A stretch of 64,000 bases of DNA from Gammaproteobacteria bacterium (GTDB taxonomy: Bacteria; Pseudomonadota; Gammaproteobacteria; UBA6429; Thiohalophilaceae), in assembly GCA_029881995.1 (NCBI GenBank), contig JAOULO010000003.1, positions 48,196 through 112,195 on the forward strand. Reading direction: 5' to 3'. Below are positions 1 to 10,238 of the stretch, piece after piece; the stretch's first letter is position 1, and each line of letters begins with the position of its first letter. Under the pieces are notes generated by a model, which was not told where the DNA came from, did not search any database, and saw nothing but the letters and a program-made list of their open reading frames with translations. The translations under genes and the position numbers were made by a program.

Positions 1-1771
1 TGCGGCCAATTCGGTAGGCCACGCCATTTACCGTTCCGCTGATACCCTGCCCAGGGGTAGCAACAATATCACTGACCGGCTGTGGTTTCTCAACCTGTGC
101 TGCCAGTAGGCGACCCACCGGGTGCTCGGAGACCTGTTCCAGGGCCGCAGCAATCATCAGGCACTGTTGTTCATCCAGCTCAGTAAAGGTTTCCACTTTG
201 GCCAGTGTCAATTGGCCGGTCGTCAGGGTACCAGTCTTATCAAATAGCATATGGCTGGTCTGTGCCAGGGTCTCCATGGCATGGCCACGGGTCGTAAGTA
301 CCCCGAGCCGGGTCAAACTTCCCGTGGCTGCGGTCATGGCGGCCGGGGTGGCGAGAGAGAGGGCACAGGGACAGGTGACCACCAGCACCGACAGGACAAT
401 CCAGAAGGCCTGATCAGGGTTGTATAGATACCAGTAACTGCCTACCCCAAGGGCAACCAGTAATAAGGCCCCCACAAAATATCCCGCTACCTTGTCAGCC
501 AGCAGAGCAATAGCCGGTTTTTCTGATTGAGCGCGATCTAGCAGGCGCCGAATAGCAGCCAGCACGGTTTCCTCACCAATCTTCTCGACACTAATTTCCA
601 GCGGGCTCTCCACATTAACAGTGCCGGCTGTTACCCCTGCCCCCACAAGCTTGGCCACAGGCAGACTTTCCCCTGTCAGTAAAGACTCATCCACACTGCT
701 CTGACCGCTCAACACGCGACCATCGGCCGGGATGCTATCACCGGGGCGAACACGAATACGATCCCCATGCTGAAGATCCGTTACCGGAATCACTTCTTCA
801 CCATCCGCTGTTAAACGGGTGGCCATGGCGGGTAATAATTTAACCAGTTCTTCCGCTGCCTGTCCGGCTCGTTGCCTTGCACCCATTTCCAGGAACCTGC
901 CACTTAGCAGGAAAAAGGTAAACATGGTGACTGAATCAAAATAGACCTCACCACTGTTAGTCACCGTGGCATAAATACTGGCCAGAAAGGCTCCGCCAAT
1001 AGCCAATGAGACAGGCACATCCATACCCAGGCGCTTACGTTTTAAATCACCCAGCGCGGAAGTAAAAAAGGGTCTGGCCGAATACAGGATGACAGGTAGT
1101 GCGATAAGCAGGCTAATCCAGCGAAAGAACTGCTTCATGCTCTCTTTCATGCCTTCGGCTTCACCGGCGTATAGAGCCACCGCCAACATCATCACCTGCA
1201 TAGCACCAAAACCGGCCACGGCAAGCCGCTTTAAGGCCTGGCCACGTTCTTTCTTATAGATTTGTTCCTGACGACCGGGATCAAAGGGATGGGCCACATA
1301 ACCAATGGCGGTGATCTCTTTTAAAATATCACTCAAATGGATCTGACTGTTATCCCATTTAAGCTGGGCACGATGAGTTGCATAGTTCACCGAAAAGTCG
1401 ATGACCCCAGGCAGGCCACCCACATGTCGTTCATTCAACCAGACACAGGCCGCACAGACAATACCTTCAAGAATGAGTGCCGCCTGTTTGATTTCACTGT
1501 CATCCCCGGTAACAAAACTGCGTTGCAGTTCAGGGCGATCGTAGAGTGTCAGTTCATCAAGAATTTCGGGGACTGTCGTTGTGGGTGTGGTTGAATTCTG
1601 GGTACGGTGTTTATAAAAATCGGTCAGGCCACCTTCAACAATGGCGCTTGCAACTGCCTCACAACCAGGGCAACACATCTCACGATCTTCACCCAGGATC
1701 TCCACATGGTAGTGACTGCCCTTTGGCACCGGCAGGCCACAGTGAAAACAGCTGTGATTGGTTTCAGTCAT
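1..1771 (-). CDS. ccoI: CcoI/FixI-type copper-transporting P1B ATPase (3' end outside window)
   Basis: Read on the minus strand from an ATG at 1771; the frame is open to the left edge, so the C-terminus (rest of the P domain and final helices) is missing. Visible in order: an N-terminal Cys-rich metal-binding segment (CFHCG at residues 8-12, CCPGC at 33-37), an HMA-like domain with CAAC, several membrane helices, the CPC transmembrane metal motif within [11 protein letters not shown], and the phosphorylation site DKTGTLT. Proteins of this type supply copper for the binuclear centre of cbb3 oxidase at the inner membrane. It follows ccoG and ccoH in the expected order. No ccoS is visible; it may lie beyond the edge. 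The longest-ORF approach misses it only because the stop is outside the window. Confidence 0.95.
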   Translation of the reverse strand, partial: MTETNHSCFHCGLPVPKGSHYHVEILGEDREMCCPGCEAVASAIVEGGLTDFYKHRTQNSTTPTTTVPEILDELTLYDRPELQRSFVTGDDSEIKQAALILEGIVCAACVWLNERHVGGLPGVIDFSVNYATHRAQLKWDNSQIHLSDILKEITAIGYVAHPFDPGRQEQIYKKERGQALKRLAVAGFGAMQVMMLAVALYAGEAEGMKESMKQFFRWISLLIALPVILYSARPFFTSALGDLKRKRLGMDVPVSLAIGGAFLASIYATVTNSGEVYFDSVTMFTFFLLSGRFLEMGARQRAGQAAEELVKLLPAMATRLTADGEEVIPVTDLQHGDRIRVRPGDSIPADGRVLSGQSSVDESLLTGESLPVAKLVGAGVTAGTVNVESPLEISVEKIGEETVLAAIRRLLDRAQSEKPAIALLADKVAGYFVGALLLVALGVGSYWYLYNPDQAFWIVLSVLVVTCPCALSLATPAAMTAATGSLTRLGVLTTRGHAMETLAQTSHMLFDKTGTLTTGQLTLAKVETFTELDEQQCLMIAAALEQVSEHPVGRLLAAQVEKPQPVSDIVATPGQGISGTVNGVAYRIGR

Positions 1772-1901
1772 CTAAATAATATTAATTTATTTAACCACGA
1801 GGTACACGGGGAATAACCAGATATAAAAGAAACAAGTCGAAAAAGATTGTTAGATATCTTCCTTAAATTAAAGATACCTCGAATTCCCCATGGCCAATCT
1901 T

Positions 1902-2708
1902 TCACTTGCCAATATTTGTTCTGGCACGAATCTCATGTAGAGACTCTCCCTGTTTGATATTTAGAATCAGCTCCCACTGTCCAGGGACCGTCATGGTTAA
2001 TGCTACCTGATAATATCCGGGCCTGCCCTCCTGCATCGTAAAGTCCTGATCCAGTTTACTATCAGCCGGGCGCATAAACTGGCCAGTAACATTTGCCTTA
2101 CTGATGGCTTTACCATCTTTGTCTGTCACATGGATCTGAAACTGGGTCTCCTTATCCACAAGCGGGTCGACAGCCCAACCCAGACGTACCTGCCAGTTAC
2201 GTTCTTTTTGTTCGCGACGTTGTTCTATGTAGCGATTAAACAGTTCTTCCTTTTCGCGAAAATCGTGACTGACCGTACCAGGGAAAAATGAACTGACCTT
2301 GCCACCGCTTCTTGGCGCAGGTAAAAACTTTAAGGCCACCTCTTTATGTAAGCCCTTCTGTGCTACCACAATAAGGATCGCATCAACGGCAACAATAAAC
2401 ATAAAGAAACCGATGATAGCTGCCGGTCCCCAGTGAAACCAGTGACCACTGCTGGCATCATGGGTAGCCCGTTGGGAAAAGATAATTCCCAACGCATAAA
2501 CTGTGATCATATAAATGGCCAGGTGCACTGCAAACACATCGGCACCTGGCCAAAATACGATTGCAACAGGCACAAAAATACCCAGCACCAATAATGCCAT
2601 TAGGCCTGCCAGAGCCTTGGGCTCAACTCTCAGAACCTTCAGGGCCAGCAGGAAAACGATGACGATGCTCAGAGCCCCTCCCAACAATGTATAAACCAGT
2701 GATGCCAT
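1902..2708 (-). CDS. ccoH: CcoH/FixH-family cbb3 oxidase assembly protein with extra N-terminal membrane domain
   Basis: 268 residues. The C-terminal half (from about residue 145, FPGTVSHDF onward) matches the FixH/CcoH periplasmic domain: a short amphipathic helix region then a beta-rich domain ending in PGQWELILNIKQGE. CcoH is a membrane protein that associates with cbb3 oxidase during assembly. Classic CcoH is roughly 150-170 residues with one membrane anchor; here about 100 additional N-terminal residues form roughly three hydrophobic segments before the usual anchor (residues about 95-115). It sits between ccoG and ccoI with 21 bases to ccoG, consistent with one transcript. The identity rests on the C-terminal domain and the neighbours. 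Confidence 0.85.
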   Translation of the reverse strand: MASLVYTLLGGALSIVIVFLLALKVLRVEPKALAGLMALLVLGIFVPVAIVFWPGADVFAVHLAIYMITVYALGIIFSQRATHDASSGHWFHWGPAAIIGFFMFIVAVDAILIVVAQKGLHKEVALKFLPAPRSGGKVSSFFPGTVSHDFREKEELFNRYIEQRREQKERNWQVRLGWAVDPLVDKETQFQIHVTDKDGKAISKANVTGQFMRPADSKLDQDFTMQEGRPGYYQVALTMTVPGQWELILNIKQGESLHEIRARTNIGK

Positions 2709-2729
2709 AACTATTTACCTACTAATAAA

Positions 2730-4127
2730 TCAGGGCTGACTAAAGACAGCCGTATGTTTGATTGTGGGGATATCAGTAGAGTTTAGACTCTCTACGACAA
2801 AGTTAAATTTAAACTGTTTATCCTCATCGCTTATCTTTGTGTGTTTGACAGCGGCCTGCAAGTTGACACTTTCACCGGGTTTTAGAGTGAATTTAGTAAA
2901 ATGACCCACATCCAGTTCTGCGTGACGAATCTTTTCCATGCTTAATTTATATGACTGGCCATGTGCACTTTTGTTGACAATTTTTAATTCATACCGATTC
3001 TGTATACTTCCATCCGACAACCTCACATATAAAGGCTGGCGTATCTTATTCACAGTAAGTTCTGTCACGGTTCGAGAAACAATACTCCATGCCAGTAATC
3101 CTGTCACAAGGGTAATTGATATGGCATAACCCAGGTTCTTGGGCTTGTACCAGCGACGTTTTGAACCATGCAGCTCGTGCTCTGATGAATAGCGGATAAG
3201 GCCCCGAGGATATTTTATCGAATCCATGATCGTGTCACAGGCGTCGATACACAGGGCACAGGAAATACACTGGTACTGCATACCATTACGAATATCGATA
3301 CCTACAGGGCAAACCTGGACACAATAACCACAGTCGATACAATCACCGTGCTTTTTATTTTGACGTTCTTCCTGTTTCAATAAACCTTTAGCCGGTTTAA
3401 TACGACCATTGTCTCGTTCACCACGTGCCTCATCATAGGCTACGATCAGGGTATCTTGATCAAACATCACCCCCTGAAAACGAGAATAAGGGCACATATA
3501 CGTGCATACCTGCTCACGTGCCAGTCCCGCCATCACAAAAGTGGTCGTCATTAAAAAGAAGGTTGTGGCATAAGCCGGAAAAGGGGCATTGCCGGTAAAA
3601 AAATCTTTTGTTAACTGAAGAGAATCACCCCAATAGGCAGTAAAGGCAAGACCAGTAAAAAAGGCCACCATCAACCAGAGTAGTTTGGTTAAAGTGAGTT
3701 TAATAATCTTCTCTGCTGTATTTGGACTATTGAGGAGTTTGATACGGGCATTGCGTTCACCCTGTACCAGGTGTTCGATCATTACATAGACATCTGTCCA
3801 TAGAGTCTGAAAACAGAAATAGCCACAGAACACCCTACCGGCAACCCCTGTCACAAAGAACAGCAGAAAGGCGGCAATGATCAAAAAACCCGCCAGCCAG
3901 AAAATATCCTGCGGATAAACAGTCAGATCAAATAAATAAAATTTGCGACCAACGATGTCGAACAGCACAGCCTGCTCTGGCCCATTGTCCCGTTCCCAAC
4001 GAAGCCAGGGCAACATGAAATAGACCGCATAAGCAAAAAACAGAATGCCATGCTTAAGCGTACGAAACTGACCCTCCACCGAACGGGGTATAACTGGAAT
4101 ACGTTTCTGGATCAGATTATCAGTCAT
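2730..4127 (-). CDS. ccoG: CcoG: cbb3 oxidase accessory iron-sulfur protein
   Basis: 465 residues, the normal length for CcoG/FixG/RdxA. The N-terminal half has several membrane segments with the CGYFC and CTYMCPYSRFQ cysteine motifs; a ferredoxin domain near residues 260-310 carries two 4Fe-4S-type clusters of cysteines (CIDCGYCVQVCPVGI and CISCALCIDACD); the C-terminal part is a periplasmic Ig-like FixG domain. CcoG acts as a membrane cupric reductase in cbb3 maturation. Its start is 248 bases after ccoP, with a palindromic repeat in between (4253-4353). A run of T and A follows, and ccoH starts 21 bases downstream. Confidence 0.95.
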   Translation of the reverse strand: MTDNLIQKRIPVIPRSVEGQFRTLKHGILFFAYAVYFMLPWLRWERDNGPEQAVLFDIVGRKFYLFDLTVYPQDIFWLAGFLIIAAFLLFFVTGVAGRVFCGYFCFQTLWTDVYVMIEHLVQGERNARIKLLNSPNTAEKIIKLTLTKLLWLMVAFFTGLAFTAYWGDSLQLTKDFFTGNAPFPAYATTFFLMTTTFVMAGLAREQVCTYMCPYSRFQGVMFDQDTLIVAYDEARGERDNGRIKPAKGLLKQEERQNKKHGDCIDCGYCVQVCPVGIDIRNGMQYQCISCALCIDACDTIMDSIKYPRGLIRYSSEHELHGSKRRWYKPKNLGYAISITLVTGLLAWSIVSRTVTELTVNKIRQPLYVRLSDGSIQNRYELKIVNKSAHGQSYKLSMEKIRHAELDVGHFTKFTLKPGESVNLQAAVKHTKISDEDKQFKFNFVVESLNSTDIPTIKHTAVFSQP

Positions 4128-4252
4128 GTCTGTGTGTAAATTTCATACTCTTAAATACGGCAAAAGGGTATACCTTCTATTAAGGTATACCCCTGCCAGT
4201 AACAATGCGTTTGATCAGCGGTTCGGTAATTAACAACCAGACCAGAATAACG

Positions 4253-4353
4253 CCTTCCCCCTTAAAGGGGAGGGTTGGGGTGGGGTGATAAAAATAATTT
4301 TCCAGCTAATTTTATCACCACCCCCTAGCCCCCTCCTGCAAGGAGGGGGAAGG
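4253..4353. repeat. Palindromic dispersed repeat, copy 1 (between ccoP and ccoG)
   Basis: A 101-base element with inverted ends CCTTCCCC / GGGGAAGG. It contains a hairpin at each side (CCCCCTTaaAGGGG-type left, CCCCTCCTgcaAGGAGGGG right), and a central pair GGGGTGATAAAA / TTTTATCACC, so the whole can fold into a cruciform. A second, related element is found at 36658-36803 near recG. No coding capacity. It lies inside the cco operon, where it could form an RNA structure between ccoP and ccoG. It resembles REP/MITE-like non-autonomous elements; the family name is unknown to me. Confidence 0.8.
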
Positions 4354-4375
4354 TTAACAAACCTTAAATCCTGAT

Positions 4376-5293
4376 CTACTTACCACCACCCAATTGATGA
4401 ACATAGTAAGTCAGCATCTTAATATCAGCATCTGACAAACGTCCCTGCCAGGCTGGCATGTCACGACCGGCTACACCGTTAGTAACAACTGCCTTAACAG
4501 CGGCCTTTTTCTCAGCCAGGGTCTTAGCAGCATTCACATTAGCAATGGTCCAGACTTTATCTGTCAGGTTGGCTGCACCCATGGCGATCTGGCCCGTACC
4601 TTCTTTGGTGTGACAGGCAAAACAACCACCACTACCTTCAAAGATTGCCTTGCCTTTTGCAGCCTTGGCGGCATTGACCTTGGTTCCCGAAAAACTCAGT
4701 ACGTATTCGGCAACATTATCGATTTGTGCTGCACTCAGGCTAGCTTTAAAGCCAGGCATAGATCCTTTACGACCACTGCGGATGGTCTCTTCGATCTTGG
4801 CGTAAGAACCACCCCACAGCCATGCATCATCTGCCAGATTGGGATACATACCCATTACCCCGGCACCACCAGATTGATGACAACCTGCACAATTATCGGC
4901 AAACAACACTTTTGCAGTTGAGTAGGCAAAGGCACTTTGATCTTTATCTTTGGCGATCTGGCTATAGCTGGCCTTTACAATTTTATCGACGTAAGGCTTT
5001 TGCATTTCACGCGCTTCCTGCATTTCTTTCATCAGCAGGGAACGGGTGTTCCAATGGGTAGTATGTTCTTTGCCATCGGCTGTTTTATAAGTGATGTCAT
5101 TCATTACACCCTTGGTATAACTTTTGCCTATCGGAAAAGTTGGGAACAATACCCAGTAGATCACAGCAAAAACTACCGTGGCATAAAAACCCCATAGCCA
5201 CCAGTTAGGCAATGGGTTGTTAAATTCCTGCAGGTCACCATCCCAGGCGTGACCGGTGGTCTGTACAGTCTGTTGTTTCTTTTCAGTACTCAT
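4376..5293 (-). CDS. ccoP: cbb3 oxidase subunit III, dihaem cytochrome c (CcoP)
   Basis: 305 residues, normal length. An N-terminal hydrophobic segment (about residues 30-52, WWLWGFYATVVFAVIYWVLF) anchors a periplasmic region with two cytochrome c haem motifs, CAGCH and CFACH, each followed by a methionine-containing segment (GSMPGF, RDMPAW) for the sixth ligand. It passes electrons from soluble cytochrome c to CcoO and CcoN. Its ATG overlaps the ccoQ stop by four bases (ATGA), indicating translational coupling. Confidence 0.97.
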   Translation of the reverse strand: MSTEKKQQTVQTTGHAWDGDLQEFNNPLPNWWLWGFYATVVFAVIYWVLFPTFPIGKSYTKGVMNDITYKTADGKEHTTHWNTRSLLMKEMQEAREMQKPYVDKIVKASYSQIAKDKDQSAFAYSTAKVLFADNCAGCHQSGGAGVMGMYPNLADDAWLWGGSYAKIEETIRSGRKGSMPGFKASLSAAQIDNVAEYVLSFSGTKVNAAKAAKGKAIFEGSGGCFACHTKEGTGQIAMGAANLTDKVWTIANVNAAKTLAEKKAAVKAVVTNGVAGRDMPAWQGRLSDADIKMLTYYVHQLGGGK

Positions 5294-5490
5294 TTGCTTG
5301 CTTCCTCAGGATGAGTGGACTGCTCGTCCTCATCGGTTAATGGAATATTTTTATACGATTCCAGACGTTCACTTCGGTTTTTGCCGGTATAGACATAAAG
5401 AATAATGCCGACAAAAGTGATGAAGAACAGCACCAGCACAAAGGGCTTGGTGTTTTCCATACTGGTAAACCATGTGAGCCATTCAATCAT
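5290..5490 (-). CDS. ccoQ: cbb3 oxidase small subunit CcoQ
   Basis: 66 residues with one transmembrane helix (about residues 16-36, FVLVLFFITFVGIILYVY) and a charged cytoplasmic tail rich in Asp and Glu. Size, topology and its place between ccoO and ccoP fit CcoQ/FixQ, which stabilises the cbb3 complex. The stop overlaps the ccoP start by four bases. Confidence 0.93.
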   Translation of the reverse strand: MIEWLTWFTSMENTKPFVLVLFFITFVGIILYVYTGKNRSERLESYKNIPLTDEDEQSTHPEEASK

Positions 5491-5529
5491 AGGTGCTGTC
5501 TTCCTTCGTTTCGCTATTAACGGCCCAGC

Positions 5530-6279
5530 TTATCTAAAGCGGGTGAAGTGACCGTCTTCAAATTTCTTGAAGTCAACCATTGTGCCTAACACTTGCAAGT
5601 AGGCCACCATGGCATCCATTTCGGTAATGTCATCTTTATTTCCGTCATAGTTACCACTTTGTGCCTGGGCCAGCAGGTTTTTCTCAGCCTGGTTGATGTC
5701 CAGTTTGTCAGCTACGTCTTTGCCATATCGCTTAACATTAGCCTTGTACTCATCTTCAGTGATGCTGTAAGGCACACCAACCATTTTCAGTGCCTTCAAA
5801 CGACCAGCAATATCCTTGTACTCCAGTTTGTTTTTCATCAACCAGGGGTAGTTAGGCATGATGGACTCAGGTACAACCGAACGTGGTGCAATAAGGTGCT
5901 GTACGTGCCACTGGTTAGAATACTTCTTACCAACACGGGCCAGGTCAGGACCGGTACGCTTGGAACCCCACTGGAAGGGATGGTCGAACTGAGATTCGGC
6001 CGCCAGTGAGTAGTGCCCATAACGCAGGGCTTCATCACGGAAGGGGCGGATCATCTGTGAGTGACAGGTATAACAACCTTCACGCTGGTAGAGATCACGA
6101 CCACGCAGTTCCAGTGGTGTATAAGGGCGAACAGTGTCCTTGCCTTCCACTTTCACAGTTTCAATAGTGTCATCGATAAAGTACAGCGGTACGATTTCCA
6201 CCAGACCACCGATACTGATGACGATTAATGTCAGAAAGATAAGCCAACCGGCATTCGTTTCTATCGTTTCATGTTTCAT
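5530..6279 (-). CDS. ccoO: cbb3 oxidase subunit II, monohaem cytochrome c (CcoO)
   Basis: 249 residues. One N-terminal membrane anchor (about residues 12-34) is followed by the haem motif CYTCH at residues 69-73 in the conserved context [13 protein letters not shown], and by MPNYPW with the likely axial methionine. CcoO is the membrane-bound cytochrome c that forms the catalytic core with CcoN. Spacing is 19 bases from ccoN and 39 to ccoQ, all one strand. Confidence 0.97.
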   Translation of the reverse strand: MKHETIETNAGWLIFLTLIVISIGGLVEIVPLYFIDDTIETVKVEGKDTVRPYTPLELRGRDLYQREGCYTCHSQMIRPFRDEALRYGHYSLAAESQFDHPFQWGSKRTGPDLARVGKKYSNQWHVQHLIAPRSVVPESIMPNYPWLMKNKLEYKDIAGRLKALKMVGVPYSITEDEYKANVKRYGKDVADKLDINQAEKNLLAQAQSGNYDGNKDDITEMDAMVAYLQVLGTMVDFKKFEDGHFTRFR

Positions 6280-6298
6280 TGCTTAGTACTCCAAAAAC

Positions 6299-7750
6299 TT
6301 ATGCGTTGGCCAGTTTGGCTGCCAGTTTCGCTTCCAGCACTGCCGCTTCTTTACGGCCCTTGAAGATGGTCATGAAGACGTTGTACGCCATAATGATCAT
6401 GCCAGAGAGGAAGAAGACACCACCGAGGGTACGCACCACATAAGGTGTGTGCAGGAAGCTCACGGATTCAATAAAGGTGTAAGCCAGGTTGCCGTACTCA
6501 TCAAAGGCACGCAGCATCAGGCCCTGACCGATACCGGCCACCCACATGGAGCTGATGTACAGCACGATACCGATAGTGGCTAACCAGAAATGGGTGAAGA
6601 TCAGCTTTTCGCTGTACATCTTGGTTTCCCACAGGCGGGGAATAAGGTGATAGAGCGAACCCATAGAGATCATGGCCACCCAACCTAAAGCACCGGAGTG
6701 TACGTGACCGATAGTCCAGTCAGTGTAGTGCGACAGGGCATTCACACTCTTCAGGGACATCATCGGACCTTCGAAAGTCGACATACCATAGAAAGAGAGT
6801 GACACAATCATAAAGCGCACAACCGGGTCATTACGCAGGCGGTCCCAGGCACCGGACAGAGTCATAATACCGTTGATCATGCCACCCCATGAAGGTAACA
6901 GCAGCAGGATTGAGAAGGTCGCCGCCAGGGTCGAAGTCCAGTCTGGCAATGCAGTCCAGTGCAGGTGATGCGCACCAACCCACATATATAAGAAGATCAG
7001 CGCCCAGAAGTGGATAATGGACAGACGGTAGGAGTAAACCGGACGACCCGCCTGTTTTGGAATGAAGTAATACATCATCCCCAGGAAGGCAGCAGTCAGG
7101 AAGAAGCCCACGGCGTTATGACCGTACCACCACTGGGTCATGGCATCCTGTACGCCGGCGTGCAGGCTGTAGGATGACAGACTGAACATGCTGACAGGCA
7201 CAGCCATGTTATTAAAGATATGCAGAATGGCCGTTGCCAGGATAAAGGCGATAAAGAACCAGTTAGCCACATAGATGTGTGGCTGGCTACGGTTGACCAT
7301 GGTCATTACATACACAATCAGGTAAATCACCCAGGTAACGGCGATCAGCAGATCAATTGGCCAGACCATTTCCGCGTATTCACGGGCCTGGGTATATCCC
7401 AGCAGGTAACTAATGGCGGCAATACCAACAGACAGTTGCCAGCCCCAGAAAGTGTAATTGGCCAGCTTGCCGCCCCACAGGCGCACCTGACAGGTACGCT
7501 GCACCACATAATAAGATGTGGCGAACAGGGCGCTACCACCGAATCCGAAGATTACCAGGGTGGTATGGACCGGGCGCAGTCGCCCAAAGGTCAGTGCTGG
7601 ATTGTCGAAGTTCAGGAAGGGCCATGCTAATTCTGCGGCGATATATACACCGGCTAGCATGCCCAGTACACCCCAAACGACGGTCATGATCGTAAACTTA
7701 CGCACGATGTCGTAATTGTACTGTTCGTTTGCTACTGCTACGTTGGCCAT
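6299..7750 (-). CDS. ccoN: cbb3 oxidase catalytic subunit I (CcoN)
   Basis: 483 residues from the ATG at 7750. A longer frame exists from a TTG at 7777, but AGAGG sits seven bases before the ATG at 7750 and fits it much better. A polytopic membrane protein with about 12 helices. Visible ligands: RPVHTTL for haem b, GHNAVGFF and GAHHLHW for CuB, and HVHSGALGW for the two haems. It reduces oxygen at low concentration and pumps protons across the inner membrane. It is the first gene of the ccoNOQPGHI cluster. No clear FNR/ANR box was found upstream. Confidence 0.97.
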   Translation of the reverse strand: MANVAVANEQYNYDIVRKFTIMTVVWGVLGMLAGVYIAAELAWPFLNFDNPALTFGRLRPVHTTLVIFGFGGSALFATSYYVVQRTCQVRLWGGKLANYTFWGWQLSVGIAAISYLLGYTQAREYAEMVWPIDLLIAVTWVIYLIVYVMTMVNRSQPHIYVANWFFIAFILATAILHIFNNMAVPVSMFSLSSYSLHAGVQDAMTQWWYGHNAVGFFLTAAFLGMMYYFIPKQAGRPVYSYRLSIIHFWALIFLYMWVGAHHLHWTALPDWTSTLAATFSILLLLPSWGGMINGIMTLSGAWDRLRNDPVVRFMIVSLSFYGMSTFEGPMMSLKSVNALSHYTDWTIGHVHSGALGWVAMISMGSLYHLIPRLWETKMYSEKLIFTHFWLATIGIVLYISSMWVAGIGQGLMLRAFDEYGNLAYTFIESVSFLHTPYVVRTLGGVFFLSGMIIMAYNVFMTIFKGRKEAAVLEAKLAAKLANA

Positions 7751-7968
7751 TTGCTGCCTCTTTTCGTAATTCTTCAAGCCAAAAAAAACCCCGGCGAATC
7801 CTGAGGGAATCGGTCAGGTATATTAATAAACTCTAATATTATAATTTTTTGGCCCATGCCATGGCAAGGAAAGCTTGCCTCCATATTGGTGTTATTACAT
7901 CGACCCAGGACAGAAATTATTTAGACGACGATAGAAATGGCTAATCCGGAGAGCTAATCATAACCAAG

Positions 7969-7988
7969 TGATTTTCTCAGGAAAATCA
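7969..7988. promoter_or_regulatory. Perfect 8-4-8 inverted repeat between ccoN and the DMT exporter
   Basis: TGATTTTC and GAAAATCA separated by TCAG form a perfect dyad. It lies 47 bases before the exporter start at 8035 and about 220 bases before ccoN on the other strand. Size and position suit an operator; no regulator is assigned. It does not match the FNR consensus. Confidence 0.35.
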
Positions 7989-8034
7989 AATATATTTATC
8001 CCTTTCATACAATTTGATAATCATACAAGGGCAG

Positions 8035-8916
8035 ATGAGAAAACAGCCGAACACAGGCCAGCTTGGTGGAATCCTGGCCGTAATCACTGCCATGGCCCTG
8101 TATGCCACCAACTTCATCGCCTCCAGATACTCCATCCAGGCAGGACTCAGCGCATATGACCTGACGGCTCTGCGCTATCTTTCAGCAGGTCTGCTCCTGC
8201 TGCCTGTATTAATAAGGTATGGATTAAGGGATCTGGCCGGGATTGGCTGGCAGCGGGGCTTCATACTTGCCGTTCTGGCCGGTGCTCCCTATATGACGGA
8301 GATATTTGTCGGACTGGAATTTTCTCCTGCGGCCCATGGGGCTGTGCTCAACCCTGGCTTTGTCCCTGTTGTGGCTGCCATAGGAATGTGGCTGGTAGAT
8401 GGAATTGCAATTCGTCCAGTCAAACAATTTGCCCTGCTGCTAATCATCATCGGACTGGGTCTGGTAACTTCCTTTTCTTTCAGCAATCAGGCCAGTGTGT
8501 TGTTTGGAGATTTTCTATTTTTACTTTCAGGATTAAGTTGGGGAGTCTTCACTGTACTGATCCGTCACTGGCGACTTGACCCATGGCGGGTAGCCATTGT
8601 GGTTTCAGTGCTCTCCATGTTGTATTTGCCTGTTTATTCTCTTTTTATGGAACCACAACTATCGGCGGTTTCATTTTCTCATATCCTTGCACAGGCTACA
8701 TTTCAGGGATTAGGCCTTTCCATTCTCGCCCTGTTTCTTTTCGGTTATGGTGTTAAAACCCTCGGACCACACCACGCTGCGGTCTATTCACCACTGGTTC
8801 CCATTATAGCCAGTCTAGTCAGCCTTTCATTGTTGGGTGAAAATCTACTTTTGTCTCAATGGTTTGGAATCTTACTGGTTGTTTGTGGAATGTACCTGGC
8901 AGCAAAATTCTCCTAA
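8035..8916 (+). CDS. EamA-domain DMT-superfamily transporter
   Basis: 293 residues from ATG 8035 (AAGG about six bases upstream; the longer frame begins with a TTG at 8014). About ten hydrophobic helices in two repeated halves of roughly 145 residues, the pattern of EamA/RhaT drug-metabolite transporters. Conserved features include the N-terminal ITAMALYATNFIASRYSI segment with LTALRYL and the C-terminal GPHHAAVYSPLVPIIASL with LLGE. It probably exports a small metabolite or amino-acid-like compound at the inner membrane; the substrate cannot be told. It is transcribed away from the cco operon and appears monocistronic. Confidence 0.88.
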   Translation: MRKQPNTGQLGGILAVITAMALYATNFIASRYSIQAGLSAYDLTALRYLSAGLLLLPVLIRYGLRDLAGIGWQRGFILAVLAGAPYMTEIFVGLEFSPAAHGAVLNPGFVPVVAAIGMWLVDGIAIRPVKQFALLLIIIGLGLVTSFSFSNQASVLFGDFLFLLSGLSWGVFTVLIRHWRLDPWRVAIVVSVLSMLYLPVYSLFMEPQLSAVSFSHILAQATFQGLGLSILALFLFGYGVKTLGPHHAAVYSPLVPIIASLVSLSLLGENLLLSQWFGILLVVCGMYLAAKFS

Positions 8917-9064
8917 ATATATACCTACTATAACAAGCATTAAAATCATCTCTTCACTAAATCACTAGTTAATTGTGCCGATATGTAAATAGTGGTTTGT
9001 GACTCCTTGTACAGCCATATATTGCTAAACCATCTTAATATTTAGATAAATTAAGGATAATACT

Positions 9065-9205
9065 ATGCAAATTATTAAAACAAAAATCACCTCAATCGTA
9101 TTCATGATTACATTTGCAGTCTTAAGTGTCGCATGTTCGAGTGATGATGCTGCCAAACCCGGGACAACAACTGGAACTGGAACTGTATCTATGAAAAATG
9201 TGTAA
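9065..9205 (+). CDS. Small lipoprotein, 46 residues
   Basis: ATG at 9065 preceded by AAGGA with seven bases spacing; stop TAA at 9203-9205. The product begins MQIIKTKITSIVF, continues as a hydrophobic signal and has the lipobox LSVAC, then a short acidic and Thr/Gly-rich tail (SSDDAAKPG, TTTGTGTVS). It should be a lipid-anchored peptide of about 22 residues after processing. It is 18 bases before the next gene, so the two are likely co-transcribed. Function unknown. The minus-strand ORF over the same bases is a shadow. Confidence 0.65.
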   Translation: MQIIKTKITSIVFMITFAVLSVACSSDDAAKPGTTTGTGTVSMKNV

Positions 9206-9223
9206 CCCAAAAGGAGAAATCAG

Positions 9224-10219
9224 ATGTTAAAGGAATCAAGTTTGTTTAAAAAAATCTTGTTATTTGTCGGCCTGAGTTTGGTTTTAGAAAACTCAGCGCA
9301 AGCTGCTACTAATGAAAACAGTTTTACACCGACGTTGTTGAAAAAACCTATAAAGGAAATTTCACTTGGCAGCTCAACAGATTCAACTGCTTATGCTTCA
9401 CTCTATTCATGCTCGGGGACTTTAGCTGACTGTATGGTAAACATAGCGGATAATACTGCTCTTGCCAGCCTTCTATCAGCTTCAGTAAGCATCTCAGCAG
9501 GAACCTATGATCAAATTAAAATTTCCAGCTGTACGACTGAGGGAGGTTATACCGCTCAAGTACAAGGCCAGGTAACATTAGGAAGTACAACGTACTACAC
9601 TGCCTCTGGTGCAGACCCGCTTACCACCAGCGTGGGAAGTCTTGGACCAGTCACCCTGTCATACTCTGGTTGTGTGAGCACATATAAATTACCAACTCCA
9701 GTTGTTGTTACTGCTGGTAGCACTGTTCATGTCAGCCTATACATCAACCTGGTAAATATAACCTGGGCAAAGCTTGGCACAAAAACCATCCCTAGTGGCT
9801 GTACAGAAAATACAGGTAAAACTATGTCAGTCTGCTCTGCATATCCTGACGTTGTTCCTTATGTTGGGACAACCACACCAACAGTCGAAATCTATCACCT
9901 TAAAGCCAATGGGGGTGGTGCTGGAACTGAGGGCGGCCAAATTCTGTTACTGTTTGATGCTAGCGATAATATCCTTGGTGGATTTAGTCGTAGGCTATTC
10001 AGTCAAAACTCTGTTGCGCTTAGCCAGTTTGATACACCACTCAAGACATTTACAAAAAATGGTGATGGTATCACCTATACTATTGAAAACTATGGAAGCA
10101 GCACGACAACTTACTATTGGCGCACTACAGATTTTCAACGCACCACAGGAACAACCAGTAACATAACCTTTACACTAGGTAGTGGTGGGACTGTCAGTTA
10201 CGACAGCACTAAACAATAA
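9224..10219 (+). CDS. Exported protein of unknown function, Ser/Thr/Gly-rich
   Basis: 331 residues with a strong ribosome binding site (AAAAGGAG) and a signal peptide (about residues 1-27, cleavage near NSAQA-A). The mature part is rich in Thr, Ser and Gly, has short beta-strand-like stretches and about eight cysteines (for example YSCSGTLADC, SSCTTE, YSGC), consistent with an extracellular or periplasmic beta-sandwich held by disulfides. There is no domain I can name. It probably forms a unit with the small lipoprotein upstream. A hairpin follows at 10239-10270. Confidence 0.75.
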   Translation: MLKESSLFKKILLFVGLSLVLENSAQAATNENSFTPTLLKKPIKEISLGSSTDSTAYASLYSCSGTLADCMVNIADNTALASLLSASVSISAGTYDQIKISSCTTEGGYTAQVQGQVTLGSTTYYTASGADPLTTSVGSLGPVTLSYSGCVSTYKLPTPVVVTAGSTVHVSLYINLVNITWAKLGTKTIPSGCTENTGKTMSVCSAYPDVVPYVGTTTPTVEIYHLKANGGGAGTEGGQILLLFDASDNILGGFSRRLFSQNSVALSQFDTPLKTFTKNGDGITYTIENYGSSTTTYYWRTTDFQRTTGTTSNITFTLGSGGTVSYDSTKQ

Positions 10220-10238
10220 TCAAACAACGAAACCAAAA

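Noticed and set aside
7751..8034. FNR/ANR box for the cbb3 operon
   Set aside because: No TTGAT-N4-ATCAA match was found; the nearest string, TTGATAATCATACAA around 8015, breaks the second half-site and lies next to the exporter.
9025..9210. Minus-strand ORF of 61 codons with a hydrophobic end
   Set aside because: It is opposite the small lipoprotein gene at 9065, which has a good ribosome site, a lipobox and fits the operon; the minus ORF has none of these.
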